Source: Celeribacter litoreus
Lineage (GTDB): Bacteria; Pseudomonadota; Alphaproteobacteria; Rhodobacterales; Rhodobacteraceae
DNA: 64,000 bases
Assembly (NCBI RefSeq): GCF_020165855.1
Contig: NZ_JAIUFY010000013.1
Location: 248,001-312,000 of the forward strand
Direction: 5' to 3'
The notes under the pieces were generated by a model. It worked only from the letters and a program-made list of their open reading frames with translations. It made no database searches and was not told the DNA's origin. Of this stretch, positions 17,829-25,503 are shown one piece after another. Made by a program: the position numbers and the translations under genes. The stretch's first letter is position 1, and every line of letters starts with the position of its first letter.

Positions 17829-18185
17829 TCAGTCTGCGGTCGCCGAAGGGCCGCCCTCGGAAGTGCTGGACAGTTCCTTCTCAAGAAACCGCTCAAGGCC
17901 ATCCAGATCCAGTTCCTCGAACTGCCCGAAGCCCTGCATCCAGATCGACGCGGCCTTCATCGCATCGGGTTCCAGTTTGCACCATTTCACACGCCCGCGT
18001 TTTTCCTGCGCGATGAGACCTGCACGAGTTAGGATCGTGAGGTGCTTGGAGACGGCAGCCAGTGACATCTCGAATGGCTCTGCGACATCTGTCACGGCCA
18101 TATCATCCTCCAGCAGCATCATGAGGATGTTGCGCCGGGTAGGGTCTGCAAGGGCGGCAAAGATGAGATCGAGATCATGCGACAT
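17829..18185 (-). CDS. ArsR-family transcriptional regulator (SdpR-like)
   Basis: A 118-residue winged-helix repressor: ALADPTRRNILMMLL, then the recognition helix in FEMSLAAVSKHLTIL, then the wing KRGRVKWCKLEP. No metal-binding Cys pair (CxC) is present in the recognition helix, so it is of the non-metal SdpR type. The ATG at 18185 is preferred; a TTG at 18221 lies inside a perfect palindrome that is more likely the operator. Such regulators usually precede an SRPBCC-domain gene, but none lies downstream here. It is divergent from the ATP synthase F0 operon. Confidence 0.8.
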   Translation of the reverse strand: MSHDLDLIFAALADPTRRNILMMLLEDDMAVTDVAEPFEMSLAAVSKHLTILTRAGLIAQEKRGRVKWCKLEPDAMKAASIWMQGFGQFEELDLDGLERFLEKELSSTSEGGPSATAD

Positions 18186-18217
18186 GTCCAAGCCGATAGG
18201 CTGCGCCCGCTGTTTGG

Positions 18218-18233
18218 TCAACCATTTGGTTGA
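18218..18233. promoter_or_regulatory. Palindromic operator candidate for the ArsR regulator
   Basis: Perfect inverted repeat TCAACCA-TT-TGGTTGA immediately upstream of the regulator's preferred start. CAACC-type palindromes are the expected kind of site for SdpR-like ArsR proteins, so autoregulation is likely. Binding is inferred only. Confidence 0.5.
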
Positions 18234-18356
18234 ATAACGAAAATGAGAGCGTTTTGCGCTAACGCGGTGGTTGGGGGCGGTCGGCGGAATCTGAGAAATC
18301 TATAAAATACATAAATATCAATAAATTAGATATGCGCCGAGGGCGTTAATTCCGCG

Positions 18357-18385
18357 TTGACTCTGAAGCACCCCCCACATAGTTT
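18357..18385 (+). promoter_or_regulatory. Possible promoter of the atp F0 operon
   Basis: TTGACT, 17 bases, TAGTTT, ending 30 bp before atpI. The -35 is good and the -10 weak. An AT-rich stretch (about 18297-18332) lies just upstream in otherwise GC-rich DNA and could act as an UP-like element or enclose another promoter. Confidence 0.3.
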
Positions 18386-18415
18386 GCCGCCAAGTGACCG
18401 AGGGGGCTATTTGCC

Positions 18416-18781
18416 ATGACCGATCCGCATGATCCCGAGCGTTTACGCGCTTTGGAAGAACGGCTCGAAAAGGCAAAGAAGGCGCAAGAGCCGAGAACCT
18501 CCCGAGGTGAAGAGCACTTTTCCCAGGCCAATATGGCATGGCGGATGGTGACAGAGTTGGTAGCCGGACTTCTGATCGGCTTCGGCATGGGATACGGGCT
18601 GGACAAGGCCTTGGGGACGACCCCGCTGTTTCTCGTGCTGTTTATAGGATTTGGTCTTGCGGCGGGCGTCAAAACGATGATGCGAACTGCCAAAGAGATC
18701 GAGAAGGGCCAGATTGCCGAAGCGAACGGCGCGGCCCATGGGACGAACGCGGGGACACCCGCAAGTGATGAGAGGGATTGA
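18416..18781 (+). CDS. atpI: ATP synthase F0 assembly protein AtpI
   Basis: A 121-residue protein with a charged N terminus ([14 protein letters not shown]) and two transmembrane helices (about 44-64 and 72-92; [21 protein letters not shown]). AtpI assists c-ring assembly or Mg2+ supply to ATP synthase. It is first in the F0 operon; GAGGGGG precedes the ATG and the stop lies 2 bp before the atpB start. Confidence 0.85.
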   Translation: MTDPHDPERLRALEERLEKAKKAQEPRTSRGEEHFSQANMAWRMVTELVAGLLIGFGMGYGLDKALGTTPLFLVLFIGFGLAAGVKTMMRTAKEIEKGQIAEANGAAHGTNAGTPASDERD

Positions 18782-18783
18782 AC

Positions 18784-19539
18784 GTGGCGACTGAAGCACA
18801 TGGTTCCGAGAGCAGCCTGGTCTTTCACCCGATGGACCAGTTCAAAGTCACCCCGCTTTTCGGTGACGGCGCGGTTCATTGGTACACAATTACCAACGTG
18901 ACGCTGTGGATGGCATTGTCCATCGTCGGTGTGATCCTGCTTCTGGTTGTTGGCTCCCGCGGTCGCGCCATGGTCCCGTCCAAAGGCCAGTCCGTCGCGG
19001 AACTGACCTACGGCTTCGTCTACAAGATGATTGAAGACGTCACCGGCAAAGATGCTGTGAAGTACTTCCCCTACGTGATGACGCTCTTCATCTTCATCGT
19101 TTTCTCGAACATGCTCGGCCTGCTGCCGCTCTCCTTCACCACCACGTCCCACATCGCGGTGACAGGTGTTCTGGCGCTCCTCGTGTTCCTCTTCGTGACC
19201 ATCCTCGGCTTTGCGAAAAACGGCACAAAATTCCTCGCTCTCTTCTGGGTTAGCTCCGCACCGATGGCTGTGCGTCCGCTTCTCGCCGTGATCGAGTTGA
19301 TTTCCTACTTCGTGCGTCCGGTCAGCCACTCTATTCGTCTTGCGGGTAACATGATGGCTGGTCACGCCGTGATCAAAGTTTTCGCCGGCTTCGCTGCTAT
19401 CGCTGCGATCTCCCCGGTCTCCGTCCTCGCGATCACCGCGATGTACGGTCTCGAAATTCTCGTGGCCTTCATTCAGGCCTACGTGTTCACCATTCTGACC
19501 TGCGTTTATCTGAAAGACGCGCTGCATCCGGTCCACTAA
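18784..19539 (+). CDS. atpB: ATP synthase F0 subunit a
   Basis: Integral membrane subunit forming the proton half-channels next to the c-ring. It has 251 residues with 5-6 helices; the essential Arg is in [12 protein letters not shown], and the C-terminal helix contains [15 protein letters not shown]. The GTG at 18784 has AGAGGGA six bases upstream and is preferred over a TTG at 18778 that overlaps the atpI stop. Confidence 0.95.
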   Translation: MATEAHGSESSLVFHPMDQFKVTPLFGDGAVHWYTITNVTLWMALSIVGVILLLVVGSRGRAMVPSKGQSVAELTYGFVYKMIEDVTGKDAVKYFPYVMTLFIFIVFSNMLGLLPLSFTTTSHIAVTGVLALLVFLFVTILGFAKNGTKFLALFWVSSAPMAVRPLLAVIELISYFVRPVSHSIRLAGNMMAGHAVIKVFAGFAAIAAISPVSVLAITAMYGLEILVAFIQAYVFTILTCVYLKDALHPVH

Positions 19540-19600
19540 GACCGCCTGCATTCAGGTTCGAACTCTATCTAAGCCAATTCCAACGTAAGGAGATAAGACA

Positions 19601-19837
19601 ATGGAAGGCAATATCGCAGAACTCGGCAAATACATCGGCGTCGGCCTCACGGCTATCGGCATGGGCGGCGCTGCTATGGGTGTGGGTAACGTTGCAGGTA
19701 ACTACCTCTCCGGCGCTCTTCGCAACCCGTCCGCCGCTGCGTCGCAAACCGCGACCCTCTTCATCGGCATGGCCTTCGCAGAAGCACTGGGGATCTTCTC
19801 GTTCCTCGTCGCTCTTCTGCTGATGTTCGCCGTCTGA
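19601..19837 (+). CDS. atpE: ATP synthase F0 subunit c
   Basis: A 78-residue two-helix proteolipid of the rotor ring. The Gly-rich first helix ([19 protein letters not shown]), the polar loop RNPSA and the proton-binding Glu in [12 protein letters not shown] (about residue 61) are all present. A near-ideal ribosome site AAGGAGAT precedes the ATG. It is followed by two strong hairpins before atpX. Confidence 0.97.
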   Translation: MEGNIAELGKYIGVGLTAIGMGGAAMGVGNVAGNYLSGALRNPSAAASQTATLFIGMAFAEALGIFSFLVALLLMFAV

Positions 19838-19859
19838 TCTGACGCTCCATCCTTACGGC

Positions 19860-19923
19860 AGGGTGGGTCTCCTAGACCCACCCTCGCGTAAAATCAGGGG
19901 TCTCTCCCGAACACGTCGGGAGA
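19860..19923 (+). other. Two tandem hairpins between atpE and atpX
   Basis: A perfect 11-bp stem AGGGTGGGTCT/AGACCCACCCT with a 3-base loop (19860-19884), then a perfect 8-bp stem TCTCCCGA/TCGGGAGA with a 5-base loop (19903-19923). Neither is followed by a T tract, so they are not classical terminators. They probably stabilise the atpE 3' end or attenuate transcription, in line with the need for many c subunits per complex. Confidence 0.7.
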
Positions 19924-19948
19924 ACTAGGTCAGAGCCAGGAGGATAAG

Positions 19949-20485
19949 ATGGCAACCGAAACACACGGGGCAGAAGCCGCACACGGCGCCGCAGAAGCCG
20001 GCATGCCGCAGCTGGATTTCTCCACATTCCCCAACCAGATTTTCTGGCTTCTGGTCACGCTGGTCGTGATCTATTTCGTGCTGTCCAAGATCGCCCTGCC
20101 GCGCATCTCTACGGTGCTCGCCGAGCGCTCCGGCACGATCATGAATGACATCGCTGCCGCCGAAGAGCTGAAGCTCAAGGCGAAAGAGGCCGAAGAGGCC
20201 TACAACAAAGCGCTCGCCGAAGCGAAAGCTCAGGCACAGCAGATCGCAACGGAAACCCGTGCCGCGATCCAGGCTGATCTCGACGCTGCCACCGCCAAAG
20301 CAGATGCGGAAATCACCGCGAAAGCTGCCGAGTCGGAAAAAGCAATCGCTGAGATCCGCGAAGGCGCTGTTGAAAGCGTGAAAGAAGTCGCCAAAGATAC
20401 CGCCAAAGAAATCGTGGCTGCTCTCGGCTCCTCCGCCGATGCACGCACCGTCACTGCGGCTGTAACTGCGCGGATGAAAGGATAA
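19949..20485 (+). CDS. atpX: ATP synthase F0 subunit b'
   Basis: A 178-residue peripheral-stalk subunit: an N-terminal extension rich in Ala/His/Gly, one membrane helix ([20 protein letters not shown]), then a long charged alpha-helical region rich in Ala/Glu/Lys. It pairs with the b subunit encoded 3 bp downstream; the split b/b' arrangement is typical of photosynthetic bacteria and alphaproteobacteria. It is also named atpG or atpF2. AGGAGGAT precedes the ATG. Confidence 0.9.
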   Translation: MATETHGAEAAHGAAEAGMPQLDFSTFPNQIFWLLVTLVVIYFVLSKIALPRISTVLAERSGTIMNDIAAAEELKLKAKEAEEAYNKALAEAKAQAQQIATETRAAIQADLDAATAKADAEITAKAAESEKAIAEIREGAVESVKEVAKDTAKEIVAALGSSADARTVTAAVTARMKG

Positions 20486-20488
20486 GAC

Positions 20489-21046
20489 ATGAAGAAGCTC
20501 TCGCTCCTCATTGCTCTCACAGCTGCCAGCCCGGCATTCGCCGCCACCGGTCCTTTCTTCTCGCTGAAGAACACCAACTTCGTCGTCCTTCTGGGCTTCC
20601 TTGTTTTCGTTGCAATCCTGATCTGGAAAAAAGTTCCGGGCATGATCGGCAAAATGCTCGACGAGCGTGCTGCCCGCATTGAAACCGAGCTGAACGAAGC
20701 CCGCGCCCTGCGCGACGAAGCCCAGTCCATCCTCGCCTCCTACGAGCGCAAACAGCGTGAAGTTCAGGAACAGGCGGACGCCATCGTCGAGCAAGCGAAA
20801 AAAGACGCTGAAGCTGCTGCTGCGAAAGCAAAAGAAGATCTCAAATCTTCCATCGCTCGCCGCCTCGCTGCTGCTGAAGAGCAGATCGAAGCCGCTGAAG
20901 CCGCTGCAGTTCGCGAAGTTCGCAACACCGCGATCAATGTTGCTGTTGCGGCTGCCGCCGACGTCATCGCCAAGAAGATGACCGACGAAGAAGCCAATGC
21001 AATGATCGAAGCGTCCATCAGCGACGTTGCGACCAAGCTGCACTAA
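20489..21046 (+). CDS. atpF: ATP synthase F0 subunit b
   Basis: A 185-residue peripheral-stalk subunit. An N-terminal signal-like segment (MKKLSLLIALTAASPAFAA) precedes the membrane anchor FVVLLGFLVFVAILIW, followed by a long coiled-coil-like charged helix. It is last in the F0 operon, with a terminator 45 bp after the stop. F1 genes are absent from the window, as expected for the split F0/F1 organisation. Confidence 0.93.
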   Translation: MKKLSLLIALTAASPAFAATGPFFSLKNTNFVVLLGFLVFVAILIWKKVPGMIGKMLDERAARIETELNEARALRDEAQSILASYERKQREVQEQADAIVEQAKKDAEAAAAKAKEDLKSSIARRLAAAEEQIEAAEAAAVREVRNTAINVAVAAAADVIAKKMTDEEANAMIEASISDVATKLH

Positions 21047-21090
21047 GACTTCCTGTTGATCTCCTGACCGGATCACACGGACCTCTATAG

Positions 21091-21119
21091 AAAACCCCGC
21101 CAATTCGGCGGGGTTTTTT
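21091..21119. terminator. Intrinsic terminator of the atp F0 operon (bidirectional)
   Basis: Perfect 9-bp stem AACCCCGCC/GGCGGGGTT, loop AATTC, with A residues before and six T after. It also serves the convergent GntR gene. Confidence 0.88.
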
Positions 21120-21141
21120 GTTTGTCTGATGTGCGGGTGGG

Positions 21142-21918
21142 TCAGCCGCGTTCCTGTTCGTGCTCAAACCTGAGGCGGGCGATTTCCTCGTTTCGCTCAA
21201 AGATTTGCTGATCCGTGAGTGCCTCTTCCACATAGTCGAGATGCCGGACCACCGCGGCACGAGCGGCCTCCGGATCACGGGCCTGTAGTGCGTTGTTGAT
21301 GTCGCGGTGCTGATCGAGCAATTGCGCACGGTTCGTGCGTTGTTTGAACATGACGGAGCGGTTGTAAAAAACCCCTTCGCTTAGAAGTTCGAACATAGAG
21401 CGCATCATGTGGAGCATGATCACATTGTGGCTCGCCTCAATGATCGAGAGGTGGAATTCGGCGTCGAGACGGGCTTCCTCGGACGGGTTCCGTTTCGGAT
21501 GGGCGGCTTCCATTTTGTGAAAGATGGTGTCGATCACCTTGAGGTCAGTGTCGGAGCCGAGTTTCGCAGCGCGTTCTGCGGCAAGACCCTCCATGTCGCG
21601 GCGGAACGCGATGTAATCAAAGACGGCCTCCTCTTGGCTTGCGAAGAGTTTCACCAAAGCGGGGGAGAAGGCTGAGCCGAGAACGTCAGCCACGAAGATG
21701 CCGGCGCCAGCGCGGGATTCGAGAAGGCCTTTTTCGGATAGTTCTGAGACCGCCTCACGGATAGAGGGGCGCGAGACGCCGAGACGGTCTGCGAGGTCTC
21801 GTTCGGATGGCAGGCGTTCGCCCGCGCGCAAAATGCCACGAAGTATCAATAGCTCGATCTGGCGCACGACGGAGGCGCTGATTTTCTCTGAATTGATCTT
21901 TTGAAAGGGCATGCCCAT
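21142..21918 (-). CDS. GntR-family regulator, FadR/FCD subfamily
   Basis: A 258-residue regulator. The N-terminal winged helix (residues about 10-75, GERLPSERDLADRLGVSRPSIREAVSELSEKGLLESR) is followed by an all-helical FCD effector domain with metal-ligand-type His residues (EFHLSIIEASHN, VVRHLDYVEEAL). Such proteins often respond to organic acids such as lactate, pyruvate or glycolate. No target gene is adjacent, so it is probably a distant or global regulator. Confidence 0.87.
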   Translation of the reverse strand: MGMPFQKINSEKISASVVRQIELLILRGILRAGERLPSERDLADRLGVSRPSIREAVSELSEKGLLESRAGAGIFVADVLGSAFSPALVKLFASQEEAVFDYIAFRRDMEGLAAERAAKLGSDTDLKVIDTIFHKMEAAHPKRNPSEEARLDAEFHLSIIEASHNVIMLHMMRSMFELLSEGVFYNRSVMFKQRTNRAQLLDQHRDINNALQARDPEAARAAVVRHLDYVEEALTDQQIFERNEEIARLRFEHEQERG

Positions 21919-21983
21919 GGTCCTCCGACGTATTGGTCAGATTATATGACCACGGAAACTCAGGTGCTATGCATTTTTGAAAC

Positions 21984-22010
21984 AAAAAAGGCCGGGAAAG
22001 CCCCGGCCTT
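21984..22010 (-). terminator. Intrinsic terminator of the OmpA lipoprotein gene
   Basis: Stem AAGGCCGGG/CCCGGCCTT with a five-base loop; on the minus strand it is followed by a T run (the plus strand shows six A at 21984-21989). Confidence 0.82.
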
Positions 22011-22031
22011 TGGAATGATCGAAGCCGCTGA

Positions 22032-22679
22032 TTAAGCGGTCGGTGTGATGATGATCTCAACGCGGCGGTTCATCGCGCGGCCTTCGGGCGTCAGGTTTGT
22101 TGCAACCGGCTGATCCTCTCCGCGTCCATAGGCTCGGACGCGGTAGGGCGCGACACCATTGGCAGTAAGGATGGTGGCCACGGCGGACGCACGACGAGTG
22201 GACAGTTCCTGATTGTAGCTGGCCGAACCGGTGTTGTCGGTATGACCGATGACTTGGATCGTCGTGTTCGGGTAGTCCTGAAGGTTCGCTGCGAGCGCGC
22301 GCAGATCGTTTTGCAGCGACGGAACAACAACGGCGCTGTCAGTTGCGAACAAGATGTCTTGCGGCATGGTCACAATGAGCTGCGAACCGGTGTTGACGAT
22401 TTTCACGTCGCCATTGCCGAGGTCCTGACGGAGCGCGGCCGCTTGTTTGTCGAGCTGGTTGCCGATCGCGCCGCCGATTGCTCCGCCGACAATTGCGCCA
22501 GCGGCCACTTTGGACAGTTTGTCGTCGCCACCAACGGTTGCAGCCGCAGCGATACCACCCAAAGCGGCGCCAAGCGCAGCACCTTGAGCGGTGTTGGATG
22601 AGGAATCATATGTGTCCATACAGGCTGTCAGGCCGACGGTGGCAATCAGCGGAATGGAGATAAAAAGCGGGGATTTCAT
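22032..22679 (-). CDS. OmpA-family lipoprotein with glycine zipper
   Basis: A 215-residue protein. The lipoprotein signal ends with the lipobox LTAC (Cys about 20), so it is lipid-anchored. Residues about 33-75 are Gly/Ala-rich glycine-zipper repeats (GAALGAALGGIAAA, GAIVGGAIGGAIGN). The C-terminal OmpA domain has IQVIGHTDNTGSASYNQELS and NRRVEIII, which binds peptidoglycan. It resembles E. coli YiaD. Single gene with its own terminator. Confidence 0.87.
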   Translation of the reverse strand: MKSPLFISIPLIATVGLTACMDTYDSSSNTAQGAALGAALGGIAAAATVGGDDKLSKVAAGAIVGGAIGGAIGNQLDKQAAALRQDLGNGDVKIVNTGSQLIVTMPQDILFATDSAVVVPSLQNDLRALAANLQDYPNTTIQVIGHTDNTGSASYNQELSTRRASAVATILTANGVAPYRVRAYGRGEDQPVATNLTPEGRAMNRRVEIIITPTA

Positions 22680-22795
22680 TCTGTATCCTCCTTGGGAACC
22701 TGCTCTTCAAACGCTTTTATCCCCGCTTTGTTCCAGAGGCATTGAAGATATTGTGACTTCACGAAAATGTGGCGGCTTTTCGCTTAAGCGTGACG

Positions 22796-23644
22796 TCAAC
22801 TTTCCTCCGCAGCGCGCACGCTCTCGTAGGCCAAAAGCGCGCGTTTGACGGGCAATCCCCAATGGTATCCGCCGAGCTCTCCGGTTTTGCGCAGGACGCG
22901 GTGACATGGGATGAGCCAACTCACTGGGTTGCGACCGACGGCGGTGCCGACCGCGCGCACGGCTTTGGGGGAGCCGATGTGCGCCGCGATGTCGGAATAA
23001 GTGGAGACGGAGCCGGAGGGGATGGAGAGGAGGGCTTCCCAAACCTTAATCTGGAACGGCGCGCCGAGCATGTGGAGCGTCACTTCGCCCCCGCCGAGCG
23101 CGGCCTCGACATAGGGGCGCACTTGATCCGGCGCTTCCACGAAGGTTGCGTTCGGCCAGCGGGAGGCGAGGTCTTGGTAGGTTTCTTCGTGTGAGCCATC
23201 CGAGAGGAACCCGAGTGCGCATAATCCGCGATCCGTTGCCATGGCGAGACCCGGACCGAAAGGCGTGTCAAACCATCCGTAGGAGATAGTAAGATCCGCC
23301 CCGCGCCGCGCGTATTCGCCCGGTGTCATGGCTTCCCACCTCATGAACAGATCGTGCAGTCGTCCGGTGCCAGACAGGCCGGTCGCAAGCGCGGTGTCCA
23401 GTGTGGTGTGGTTCTCTTGCATGAGACGTTTGGCGTGGCCGAGGGTCAGGTATTGCTGAAACCGTTTCGGCGACACGCCCGCCCACTGGCTAAAGAGCTT
23501 TTGCAGATGAAAGGCATCCATCCCGAGGGCGCTCGCGAGGTCCTCAAGGCTCAGGGCATGTTCGGCGTCGTCGATCAGTTCAATGGCGCGGCGGACCACC
23601 TGATAGTGGTAGCGGTCTTCCAGCTGTGTGTTGTTCGTCTGCAT
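22796..23644 (-). CDS. Ada-type AraC/O6-methylguanine-DNA methyltransferase fusion
   Basis: A 282-residue fusion of an N-terminal AraC-type helix-turn-helix (residues about 20-100, LEDLASALGMDAFHLQKLFSQWAGVSPKRF) and a C-terminal alkyltransferase whose acceptor Cys lies in WLIPCHRVLRKTGELGGYHWG. It lacks the N-terminal Ada methylphosphotriester zinc domain, so it repairs O6-alkylguanine but would not sense phosphotriesters in the E. coli way. The ATG at 23644 has GGAGG five bases upstream, better than longer forms. It is divergent from nth, another DNA-repair gene. Confidence 0.87.
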   Translation of the reverse strand: MQTNNTQLEDRYHYQVVRRAIELIDDAEHALSLEDLASALGMDAFHLQKLFSQWAGVSPKRFQQYLTLGHAKRLMQENHTTLDTALATGLSGTGRLHDLFMRWEAMTPGEYARRGADLTISYGWFDTPFGPGLAMATDRGLCALGFLSDGSHEETYQDLASRWPNATFVEAPDQVRPYVEAALGGGEVTLHMLGAPFQIKVWEALLSIPSGSVSTYSDIAAHIGSPKAVRAVGTAVGRNPVSWLIPCHRVLRKTGELGGYHWGLPVKRALLAYESVRAAEES

Positions 23645-23801
23645 GTCCGCCTCCATAACCGGTGAACTCTTGGGCAAAGCTACCGCGCGAATGGGCAATT
23701 GCCGACCCGAAACTTGGTGAAAGGTTACGGGCGCGGCTCTATGTGCCGCGCGAGCGCAGGAACGGCTTGCCTCGCGGCCCCTGAGAGGGCAAGAGAAGCC
23801 C

Positions 23802-24449
23802 ATGGCAAAGCAGCTCGATTACAAAACGATTTACGAGATTTTCCGTCGATTCCAAGAGGTCGAAGCGGAGCCGAAAGGCGAGCTTGATCACTTGAACGCC
23901 TATACGCTCGTCGTGGCCGTCGCGCTGTCCGCGCAGGCGACCGACAAGGGTGTGAATAAGGCGACTGCCGACCTCTTCAAAATCGCGGATACGCCACAAA
24001 AGATGCTCGATCTGGGCGAAGAGGGTCTGATTGAGCACATCAAGACCATCGGCCTCTATCGCAACAAAGCCAAGAACGTCATCAAACTGAGCCAGATCCT
24101 CGTGGACGAGTATGGCGGCGAGGTGCCGTCGTCGCGCGCTGCGCTCGAAAGCCTGCCGGGTGTCGGACGCAAAACGGCAAACGTCGTCCTGAACATGTGG
24201 TGGCATGTGCCGACACAGGCCGTCGATACCCATATCTTCCGCTTCGGGAACCGTTCTGGCGTCGCCGTCGGCAAAGATGTCGTGGCTGTCGAGCGCGCAA
24301 TCGAGGATCACATCCCCGCCGAATTTCAACAACATGCGCATCACTGGATGATTTTGCATGGGCGCTACGTCTGCAAGGCACGTAAACCGCTGTGCAACAC
24401 CTGTCTGATACGCGACCTCTGTGAGTACGAGGAGAAGAACATTGTCTAA
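23802..24449 (+). CDS. nth: Endonuclease III
   Basis: A 215-residue base-excision-repair glycosylase/AP lyase for oxidised pyrimidines. The helix-hairpin-helix with catalytic Lys (LPGVGRKTANVVLN), the catalytic Asp in AVDTHIFRFGNRSG, and the [4Fe-4S] cluster Cys 191, 198, 201 and 207 (C-x6-C-x2-C-x5-C) are complete. The 3' end overlaps the start of the next gene (TTG at 24442) by 8 bp. Confidence 0.96.
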   Translation: MAKQLDYKTIYEIFRRFQEVEAEPKGELDHLNAYTLVVAVALSAQATDKGVNKATADLFKIADTPQKMLDLGEEGLIEHIKTIGLYRNKAKNVIKLSQILVDEYGGEVPSSRAALESLPGVGRKTANVVLNMWWHVPTQAVDTHIFRFGNRSGVAVGKDVVAVERAIEDHIPAEFQQHAHHWMILHGRYVCKARKPLCNTCLIRDLCEYEEKNIV

Positions 24450-25428
24450 GACCTATCAGGTTGTCGGGATCGGCAACGCCATTGTGGATGTCATCACGCA
24501 TTCTGCGGACACGACGCTCGACCTGCTCGGCATTCAAAAGGGCATCATGCAGCTCGTGGAGCAGGAGCGCGGTGAGTTCCTGTATGGTGCGATGCAAGAC
24601 CGTGTGCAGACGCCCGGTGGCTCCGTTGCCAATACTTTGGCGGGTCTCGGGATGCTCGGCCTCAAGACCGGCTTTATCGGTCGTGTGCACAATGATGCGC
24701 TTGGCCGCTTTTATGCGGATGAGATGGAAAAGGGCGGCACTGCGTTCCCGAACCGTCCGGTCGAGGGTGGAGAACTCCCGACGTCGCGCTCGATGATTTT
24801 CGTGTCGCCGGATGGGGAACGGTCGATGAACACCTATCTCGGCATCTCGTCCGAGATTTCCGAGGCCGATGTGAGCGAGGCCGTCGCAGGCGATGCGGAG
24901 ATCATGTTCCTTGAGGGCTATCTCTACGACAAGCCGCAGGGGAAACATGCGTTTGACCAAGCCGCGAAATACACGAAGGCGGCGGGCGGCAAGGTGGGGA
25001 TTTCCCTGTCTGACCCGTTCTGCGTCGACCGTCACCGCGACGACTTCCGCACCTTTGTGAGAGAGATGGATTTCGTGATCGGCAACGAGCACGAGTGGGA
25101 AAGCCTCTATCAAACCGACCTCTCCGCCGCGTTGGAGCAAGCCGCGTCCGAGGCGGGTCTCGTGGTCTGCACGCGCTCTGGTTCTGACGTTGTGCTGGTG
25201 CAAGGTGATGAAGAGGCCGTGGTGCCAGTGACCCGCGTTCAGCCGGTTGATACGACGGGTGCAGGCGATCAGTTTGCGGCAGGCTTTATCTATGGCTATG
25301 CGACGGGGCGTGATCTCGCGACCTGTGGGCGCATGGGCTGTGTCGCGGCGGCGGAAGTGATTTCGCACGTTGGTCCGCGCCCTGAGAAGGACCTCAAGGA
25401 CCTGTTCGCGAAGGCTGGTCTGCTCTAA
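24442..25428 (+). CDS. PfkB-family sugar/nucleoside kinase (adenosine kinase-like)
   Basis: A 328-residue ribokinase-superfamily kinase. The N-terminal motif is GGSVANTLAGLGMLG, and the C-terminal catalytic/anion-hole motif is DTTGAGDQFAAGF. The family includes adenosine kinase, ribokinase and fructokinase; the best guess is adenosine kinase-like. The TTG at 24442 has GAGGAG seven bases upstream and is preferred over a GTG at 24421. It overlaps nth and so is probably cotranscribed. Confidence 0.83.
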   Translation: MSKTYQVVGIGNAIVDVITHSADTTLDLLGIQKGIMQLVEQERGEFLYGAMQDRVQTPGGSVANTLAGLGMLGLKTGFIGRVHNDALGRFYADEMEKGGTAFPNRPVEGGELPTSRSMIFVSPDGERSMNTYLGISSEISEADVSEAVAGDAEIMFLEGYLYDKPQGKHAFDQAAKYTKAAGGKVGISLSDPFCVDRHRDDFRTFVREMDFVIGNEHEWESLYQTDLSAALEQAASEAGLVVCTRSGSDVVLVQGDEEAVVPVTRVQPVDTTGAGDQFAAGFIYGYATGRDLATCGRMGCVAAAEVISHVGPRPEKDLKDLFAKAGLL

Positions 25429-25445
25429 GCATTGAAACAGAATTG

Positions 25446-25481
25446 AAAAAGGCGCATCGGGGTGATCCGGCGCGCCTTTTT
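25446..25481. terminator. Bidirectional intrinsic terminator (kinase / polA)
   Basis: Stem AAAAAGGCGC/GCGCCTTTTT with a 16-base loop, symmetric in A/T tracts, between two convergent genes. Confidence 0.8.
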
Positions 25482-25503
25482 ATTTGGAACGGGTGAGCGC
25501 CGA

